Positions 56,468-64,000 of a stretch of DNA of 64,000 nucleotides are shown here, in pieces. The DNA is from Stichopus chloronotus. Taxonomy: Eukaryota; Echinodermata; Holothuroidea; Aspidochirotida; Stichopodidae. Position 1 is the first letter of the stretch. Each line of letters starts with the position of its first letter. The stretch covers positions 8,873,575 to 8,937,574 of the forward strand of contig CM037832.1 in the NCBI GenBank assembly GCA_021234535.1, read 5' to 3'. The notes under the pieces are model-generated. The model saw only the letters and a list, made by a program, of their open reading frames with translations, was not told where the DNA came from and did no database searches. The position numbers were made by a program, and so were the translations under genes.

Positions 56468-59400
56468 ATGGCAGCGTCCGTTACTAGGTTGGCCTGTGTG
56501 AAAGATTACGAAAAAGCGGCAAAGGTAAAAATGAACAGCGTGGCATGGGATTATTATTCTGCAGTAGCAGACGAAGGAACCACATTCAATGAGTGTCTCG
56601 TGTCACATCAAAGGTAAGAAAACCAGCATCACTGTAGTACCGTATATGTATAAATGTATGGTGAAGTTTTTGTTATCGGGAGTTTGCTGCACGCACAGCT
56701 AGAATGGCTATCGTTAGGCCAGTCATTTCTCTCTGCGGGGATCGCTCCATCGGAGCGACTGATGTGAGCTTCTATATTCCCCAATCGAGTTTGTGTTTTC
56801 TGGTATTTTCACTCATTGCAGTTAGTCATAGATTCAGTAGTGCAGTGTAGGCTGAATTCCTCCATGGCTGGACAAGGTGTTTTACATACCGTCCACAATT
56901 AATTGCCTCTTCAAATTCTTCTGAGGTTTTAACATGGAGGCACAATAAGATAAGCATTCTCCTGTGAACATCTCCACATGTCCACAAGCTTTAGTGTTTC
57001 TACTGATTGCATAGACATAAATAGTTTGATTGTATCCGATATGTGTGACTTACTGTACTTGATTGCTTCGGAGTGCTTGAGATGTGTTTCCTTTAGTATA
57101 GATCCCATAGGTCTATGCGTTTGTTGTTTCCGTCTAGTTGATTCAGAAAATGTGTGGTATTACTATATAACACTAACTACAGGACCTTTTATCGTATTAT
57201 TGTTGCCTGCAGTTACTATGAACACAATATGTCACAGTAGCGGCACCTAGATAATGTCCATATGATCCCGAAATAACCTTTGCCCGGTAGTACCCCCCCC
57301 CCCACCCAGATGTAGTTGCCTGGAATTTTGTAGGCCTACATGTGTGTAACTATTCTCGAGCTGTTTATATCCAATCCAATTCAAAATTTATTTCTCACCT
57401 GTCTAAGAAGTAAAATATAACAAGTGACAAAAGGATAAATATGAAAGAAGCGGAACACACAAGGAACTCGCAAAAATCTACCTTCAAGTAAGCTGGCCAA
57501 CGAACAAAACAAGGCAAGAGAGAGGAGGCAGCACAAACATGAGGAGACGAGAGAAAGAGGTGGGCCAGGTGGAAAAATAGAGGCAAAGAGGGCAGGAAGA
57601 CGAGAGAGCAGGCAGAAAAGAAATTATTCTGTACATGGGTCGAGATGTGTTAAAAAATAACTGCTGTTACTCTCGACACGGGCTCGACAAGTAGAGTGTC
57701 GTTTGGAACCCCTCGGTTTCCAGTTCAACTTCCAGCAGGGGTACGTGTGGACAGGACTGTTTAAAGGGTAGATTTTTTTTTTCCAAACCCCTCACTTGTT
57801 GCCTTGGAGTCCCTTAGTACCGGTATACCCAAAGTAGAGAGAGAGCCCCTGAACAGGGAGTTGCAACTCCCTGCCCTGAAGAACAATTGATTCGGCATCT
57901 CCTCAAAGTAAACGAAAAGTAGACTGTTGATGACATTACGTAATATGATTGGTCAGGTGCAGGATTGACGTCACACACGTCATCGTAGCAGACTACCAGA
58001 GAAGAAGAAGAGTACGTGGGAAACCCCATGAATTTTGGATTGCAAGTAACCTCCTACCGCTCCATGTATATAAAAAAATGAGCTTGTTCCAAAGATAGTT
58101 TATTGATGTCTATGGGTAAGTGCATCCTAAGGACTTTTTCTCCTATTCTTATCATTTGTTATAGTCCATCAATGCCCAAAGGCCGTAAAGTTACAAGGCG
58201 GGTCCGCATTAGTCTTGTATGAAGACGATGGTACTTACCTTTTTTTCAACATAAAGGTCTAAAACTCAAACATACGAGTGCACCCTTATTACCCTACCCG
58301 GATTTTGACTCTTAGTGAACGAAATCAATCAGAGGATACACATTTCAAAGACGACCAGTACATAGAGCTAACTCTGACCGTACATGGGCGTCGCACTATG
58401 GGCGTTGGAATGAAGCCTGGGAAAAGATTGACTTAGTCATGTTTTAATAGAGCGGCCTTGTTCTGTGTTAGGTTGCCAGTGTAGGTTTGGTATAGTCAGT
58501 GTTCCTATAGGACCTATGGATTAATGAATATCTGACCCTCGAGGTAAATTGCGAGCAATCTTATAGTTCCACCATGTACATACATTAATTGGTATACTCA
58601 TCATCTTTTTATTTCCACTTATGTTAAGTTGTACTCATTATGTACCGTCAGTGGCGAGGTAGTTTCAGCAGGGAGCTGTGATTTTCAGTTTGTAAACTTG
58701 AAGGTAGTTTTTAGGATGTACTGTATATATGCCTATTAACTACGGAGAATCATATCTACTACCCTTTGCCCAATGCACCTTTCATAAGTACACCGTACCG
58801 TTGTGATAGCTGTATGGGTTTCACTGATTAAGCATATCATATAAGAAACCATGCTAAGGCCGTGCGTACCTGGATACAAGTTAATAGGATGACTCTAGAA
58901 AGGCAGTCTGTTACCATCGGTCAAATTCCACAATTTGTACGAAAGACATGAGGATACGCTTCAACGACCGTAGGTGGAGGTCAAGTAAACAGGTGACCTA
59001 CAAAAAGATGATTCGCAACTTCAATGTGTGAGTTGAAACTAATAATTGAAATAACTCGTATAGAAATCTGTGTGCACACTCATACAAATAGTCCTGTTTT
59101 TAGGGAGATGTAATTTTTTTTCATCAATGTGCCAAAATCTTTGAAAAGTCGACAAATAAAAACAATCCCAGAGACTGGATACGTGAAGGACGACTAGGCT
59201 ACTACTACCTACCATATACGATGCGCTGCAATCATGAATATCAGCTATATTATGAACTCCAACCACGGGACCTATAGGTCTCGTGGATGGGGTGCATAAA
59301 GTTCATTCAAATTGCAGAAAAATCACATGTGCACTGTGCACTTTTTGGCAGGGGTGACTCCATGTTTGGAGAAGTGTCGAAAGCTGGTGAAAATGAACCA

Positions 59401-61698
59401 CAGGAAGACGCTATTAAAGAGGAGGGGGTTCATATTAAGGTGGATAAGTATACGGATTCCAGCGGCATACTGTTACGTATCATTAAGGACTGTTTTAGCC
59501 TGCAGCACTATGCTAAGTAGAATTCCATACCCACTGGCACTGATCAACAAGCGAGTGGATTATTCAGCATAGTGACGTACTGTGTGATAGAATCATAGTG
59601 AGACTACATGGCAGGGTGCGTTCACTGCGTGAGGATAAAGGGGAAAATGATATCCCAATTGTCCCCTGTGCCTTAATTAATTCACTCACAGTCAGTGGAT
59701 CTATTCTATTTGAATCATATTCTGTGCAGGCCCATGAGTCAATTAGAGATGACCGCAGATGAAGATTGTGAGTTTGGCCAATGTGACCCCTCTGTTTCCC
59801 ATTTCAAGTGTGTCCGCAAAGAAAGACACGCAAAATCGAAAAATGTAGGTTAATAAGATCCAAAAATGACGTGTATAGAGAGCCTTTTTAGATGCACTGT
59901 AGTACGTGGTATGCAGACCTTCAAATTTTCGGTGTCAATCTTCTTCTATTTTTATTAACAAATAAAGTTACCCCGTGTGTTATATCTTGTATAACAGAGT
60001 GACTGAGAAGCAGTTTACTTTTCTTCGCTGTAGGAAAGAATATAAAACAAGGAAAAGTTCTTCTGTTCTTCTGTACAATAATTGAAATGCATGCTCAATA
60101 GTCGAAACAAAAACCTGGTTTATCGGTTGAAAAACCTGGTTTATTAATCGAAAAACCAGGTTAAACAACGCCAAATGCCCAATTATTGATAAAGTCGGTT
60201 TATCGAATTGATAAACCAGGTGTATCGACTTTTGTATGTGAGAAACTCGATAAACCCGGTTTATAAACTGATAAACAAAGTTTATCGAATTACTGGGCAT
60301 TTGACGTCGATAAACCTGTTTTATCAACCGATAATTTAGGCTTCTCGAATTATTGGGCATTTGGCTTGTCATATCCCGTTGAGATGTGCAAGTGAACTAC
60401 CTATTTTTTATAGTTTTGTTAATTGCATTTCCTTGTATTTATTTAATTTGCGTGGTTGAAAAATACCGTGCATGAGAGTTTCCCTTCATTTCTTAGTGAG
60501 TAGTACTAAATTCTGCCAAGATCACTAACCTGGAGCATATTTATTACCATTATGTAATTGCACTTTATCTACAGAACACACTTTTTCTTTGAACCTATAC
60601 CATTTTGTCGTGGGACAATTTCGGTTTGGCAACCAAATTTGCTGCACCTTTATAATACAGTACATTCCTTTACACTGTACAGAACGAATCATTTTTGTAA
60701 TATAAAGTTATTGTTTTTTCATATTTATTGTGTAGTGAAATCAGGAGAACAAATAAACACTTCATGCAATGCATTTTGACTTTCTCTTACTTTATTGTTG
60801 CCCTATATTTGTGGTTGAGTCACTACTACACATCCGCAGTGTTTAATTCTTTACTGATCCTGACGTAAATGGGGCACTTTAATTCCAAAGAGTTAACCTG
60901 GATAAAGGATCTGAAGAGAATTCAGTTCAAATCATTTGAGCCGACTACCGGTTCGTTTTGGCAAGTAAATCAAAGGTTCATTAATTATTTTAACCGAAAT
61001 CCCGGTTTATTTTGACTCGCACCGGTTTGTTGTCCCTCAGACCCAGATGTTGGTTCAAATTTGAACCGATTCGGCTCGTTATTGAACAGACAGACCTTTT
61101 CAAGAGTGCAATAAAAATATATGCAATAAAATTACAAGGCAAAGTATTCTTTCTTGGTGGATCAGAGATTGGTGGGTTGTACGACCCATTCGAACCACTC
61201 CACCTCTGGACACCCTTGAGTTTCGGGGTATTTGCGAGATTTTCCCTTGGATTTTCAAAAATCCACAATATGTTATTATTATTTTATACACTGAAACTTC
61301 AGCTGTAAGAGATGATGATTTAAAAAGGAATATAAATCTAATTAACAGTTAATTTACATGTGATTTTTCACATAATGTGCCAAGTTAAGTTATGATTACA
61401 TTGCTTGATTGAAAAAGAAAGCAGTTGCTGTGATCCTGCCAGGTACTGTTAAACCAGGGTTCACAGATTTAATTGGCACCTTTTTTCAAACAAATAGTTA
61501 CATCTAGATTGCTATCAATCATTGTTACACTTGTTCTCCTCTTAAGGTATTATTTACTTCCTCGAATTCTGAGACCTGTTGAAGATAGGATTCTTTCTAC
61601 TACAGTACTCGGACAACACATCAGTTTCCCAGTCTGCATCTCGCCGACAGCGTACCACAAATTTGCTCACCCTGAAGGAGAAAAAGCAACAGCTAAAG
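56468..61698 (+). CDS. second 2-hydroxyacid oxidase gene (paralogue), first two exons only
   Basis: Exon 1 is 56468-56613 and exon 2 is 61547-61698. Both have exactly the length (146 and 152 nt) and phase of the first gene, with GTAAGA and GTTTGC donors and an AAG acceptor. Exon 1 encodes [19 protein letters not shown] and WDYYSAVADEGTT; exon 2 encodes [19 protein letters not shown] and [20 protein letters not shown]. The residues are mostly those of the upstream gene, with a few changes, so this is a tandem paralogue. Intron 1 is 4.9 kb against 1.5 kb in the first copy. I find no third exon (SSWA block) before the window ends at 64,000, where in the first copy it follows 500 bp later. The remainder either lies beyond the window or is lost. 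No stop or frameshift is seen in what is present. Confidence 0.85.
56614..61546. other. intron 1 of the second oxidase gene
   Basis: A 4.9-kb intron with no gene supported inside. It holds a C homopolymer at about 57293-57304, the palindromic repeat at 60168-60314, and AACCGGTTT-like words at about 60950-61070. Other sequence is featureless. Confidence 0.6.
60100..60370. repeat. cluster of TCGATAAACCxGGTTTATC words with an imperfect palindrome (60168-60314)
   Basis: Short units such as CGATAAACCCGGTTTAT, GATAAACCAGGT and GGTTTATCG recur about ten times in both orientations. GCCAAATGCCCA at 60168 and TGGGCATTTGAC at about 60293-60304 bracket an imperfect palindrome with centre near 60240; TTGGGCATTTGGC recurs at 60352. 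It produces a long minus-strand open frame that I do not accept as a gene. Confidence 0.7.
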
Positions 61699-61992
61699 GT
61701 TTGCCTTCAATATGTTTACGTGTCAGTTTCGTTTTCCGAAGTGGTCAGATGGATGAAATGATTACCTGTTTATCAAGCAATTTAAAGAAAAACCTTTGAC
61801 TACATAAGCAGATTATCTAAGGTATCCCGTACTGTATTTGCGATCTTATTCATCATCACATGTATATCAGGAAATCTCCCAAAACATTGCTCCAGTAGAC
61901 GATTAGATCCTCTCACGACGGCGACATATCCTTTAATGCTCCTCCTCATGCTTTGTGACATGGTGGTAGGTTCTGCAAGTTTTAGTTGTACA
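61699..61992. other. intron sequence after exon 2 of the second oxidase gene
   Basis: Nothing recognisable between the exon 2 donor and the hAT-like element. Confidence 0.5.
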
Positions 61993-63056
61993 CATGGGCG
62001 TCAGCAGGTTTTAGAAAGTGAGGGGGACACTATACTACAGTATCTAAACGGAGCGCCACCATTAGTAGCGTACCAGAAAATTTTGGGTACATAAGACCGC
62101 TTAGGTCCCAGGAGACGGCCTTCCTGAGTTGTTTTTAGTTACATCAGAACAAGATCTGTGAGAAGAAATTTTGTCTCACAAATTTCAATTCCTATAGAAA
62201 GTACTTGTAGAAAGATGCCGTTCTGACACCAAGAGAAACGAATTACACAGCGTCCATCTCAAACGAAATATTGAAAAAGTGGGCCGTCACCTCCGGAATG
62301 AGTGAAGTGGTATATATAACACATGCGTGTAGGTGCGAGACGTCAGTTGGTATGTACCCAGGTACTTTAATAATAATAATCAGAAAAAGGGACGCAGAGC
62401 GTGTATAGCGCCTAGCTGGCACTCAACAACAAAGATCTACCATATCCGGCGAATACATGTAGCCTTAATTACTTAACCCCTACACCCCTTTTCGTCCGTC
62501 CAGTCTAAGGGACTGGAGGTACTGATATGAACATAGTAACTCATCACCATCTACCTATATGGCTTACCTAATCCCTTGGAACCCATACAAACAACATGTG
62601 TGCAAGTTCAATACATTTTCGAATGGTCTCTCCCCCCCCCCCCCCACCCGAACGAAATAAATGGGCACATTTAGGATATTGAGAGAATGGGAAATAAATG
62701 ACGTTGCAAGTGATAGATAGCAGGGGCCCAGGGAGTCCAGATTTCTTGCAGAAGACATGTCACTGAGTCACTCGGTGCTTGTCCGAACACCCAACTTAGG
62801 AGGATTCAGAAGTTCCCAAAAATCTCTATACGACTGTCTGATGATCTGACGAACTCTTCTGCGATTCTCTGTGGATTCAACGCCCAAGTTAAATTCTACT
62901 TGAATCAGCCTGGCAATTGTCATAGAAAATCGCGCATATGCATGCGATTTTTTTAATAACTGCTCTGAAAAGTGGGTGGGACAAATGATATGATATCCCC
63001 TCCACTTTTGAAAGTGGGGGGACATGTCTGCCGTCTCCCACCTGTTGACGCCCATG
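61993..63056. mobile_element. hAT-like non-autonomous DNA transposon, 1064 bp
   Basis: The left end reads CATGGGCGTCAGCAGGTTTT and the right end, complemented, CATGGGCGTCAACAGGTGGG: terminal inverted repeats of about 16 bp of the CAxGGGCG type common in hAT elements. They are flanked by GTTGTACA (61985-61992) and GTTGTATA (63057-63064), an 8-bp target-site duplication with one difference, the length expected of hAT. Inside, GTCCCCC/AGTGGGGG words repeat near both ends. No transposase is recognised, so it should move only with help from another element. It sits just after exon 2 of the second oxidase copy. Confidence 0.75.
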
Positions 63057-64000
63057 GTTGTATACACTGTGACATGAAAACTGCATTGGTCGTCACAGTA
63101 AATGTCTTAGGTAGTACACAAACGACCGCTTGGATTTTACGTTTTATACGAGCCAGATTTTCAGTTTAGTGAGCTTGTCACATCAACTCTTTACGTACAT
63201 TGGCTGAATGACATTTGCAGTTGTCGATGTGCTTTGTTAAATCCACATCGGGCTGACAGTCAAGAGAAAAAATAGGCCCCACTACATCAGACAAACCGGG
63301 GCGTTAATTGCAGTAACGCCGATGGTAAAATGCCTATGAATTTACACCTACAGGGGGCCAATATATGAAGGGGGATATTTTACCAAGCAACAGCATAATA
63401 GCCTAAAAGTGGAATAGCCACATGGCACATACATTACAACTTCACGCGGGGTGACTACCAGTTCAAATAACTTTAGATAAAATTTGGTACCCTTTTTTCG
63501 CAAGTTCTGCATCATGTGAGAACCATTATATTGATCTTGGACGGAAAACGGATCTGTCTGTTATCCTACAAGGGATCGAATCTCGAAAGTAATGGTTACT
63601 AAGCTTCATTGCTTCAAACGCAACTAACACACGTACCCACTCGACCGTAGCACCGGTATATGATGAAACTTATTTGTTTCTTTTTGCCAAACGTAATTAT
63701 CATAGAACGCCAGATACTGTTGTTGAGTTGGATTACTTGTATAATATTCTGTTATATATATTTTTTTTATTTCTCAGATTTTGCCATCAATGGTGTGAAC
63801 CTCAAATTCAAATTCTGAATTGGTTTGAGATCCTTAAAGTTAAATTGGCAGTGCCGTACCAGGTGAAACTAATGATTTGTTGAAAATTGGGTAATCTATA
63901 TTTGGAACACATATCATTGGGGCAAAGCAGGACTGAGAAATGTTTTAAAAAAAGTGACTTTCAGCCATAGGCTAAGGAAAATGTCATTCAGTCGACTCGA
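63057..64000. other. end of window, nothing recognised
   Basis: It should still be intron of the second oxidase gene if that gene is complete. I searched for the third exon (LSSWA...LEDV block) and did not see it. Confidence 0.5.

Noticed and set aside
59980..60372. 130-codon minus-strand open frame
   Set aside because: It is formed by the repeated CGATAAACC-type words (recurrent LINQVFQ/LIKQVY peptides) and has no other support.

Overview
The window is a piece of an animal (metazoan) nuclear genome. It is AT-rich, gene-poor and intron-rich, has GT-AG splice sites, many microsatellites and several classes of metazoan transposable element. The gene content is a very-large-inducible-GTPase (VLIG/GVIN1-like) gene and tandem peroxisomal 2-hydroxyacid oxidases. 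With the mix of Tx1-like LINE, Penelope-like, Gypsy and hAT-like remnants, this suggests a marine invertebrate, perhaps a deuterostome such as an echinoderm. That placement is inference; nothing in the window names the species.

Layout. 1-14,280: essentially non-coding, with a decayed Gypsy RNase H fragment (2265-2490), a long TA microsatellite and a broken CR1/Rex-like LINE RT fragment (7745-8310). 14,339-29,110, minus strand: one multi-exon VLIG-type GTPase gene. I could join six coding exons in frame: 121, 78, 81, 177, 327 and 6092 nt, giving 2291 residues. The last exon alone holds the GTPase and C-terminal zinc-like module. Four short upstream exons encode a low-complexity linker and a fifth encodes a compact, death-fold-like helical domain. 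The first exon with the start codon was not found. The gene's introns hold a diverged tandem repeat family carrying nuclear-receptor-like direct repeats, and a three-unit tandem array that copies a splice acceptor.

30,078-30,495 is a tetranucleotide microsatellite. 31,177-31,914 (minus) is a decayed Penelope-like element with the RT YRDD motif and a GIY-YIG-like tail. 32,695-37,256 (+) is a nearly intact two-ORF Tx1-like LINE whose ORF2 appears broken only by a late frameshift. 42,353-43,847 is a striking inverted duplication with 449-bp arms that look identical by eye.

45,398-51,341 (+) is a complete eight-exon gene for a 377-residue FMN-dependent 2-hydroxyacid oxidase ending in the peroxisomal signal AKL. 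A second, paralogous copy begins at 56,468; its exon 2 lies at 61,547-61,698 and the rest is beyond the window or lost. The first copy's introns carry a 137-bp hairpin MITE and a 467-bp solo LTR with 4-bp target duplications. A 1064-bp hAT-like non-autonomous element (61,993-63,056) sits just downstream of exon 2 of the second copy.

The two gene loci are unrelated in function: the GTPase is a candidate innate-immunity factor by family, the oxidases are peroxisomal metabolic enzymes. The window's unusual aspects are the modular 5' part of the GTPase gene and the active-site change in the oxidase.
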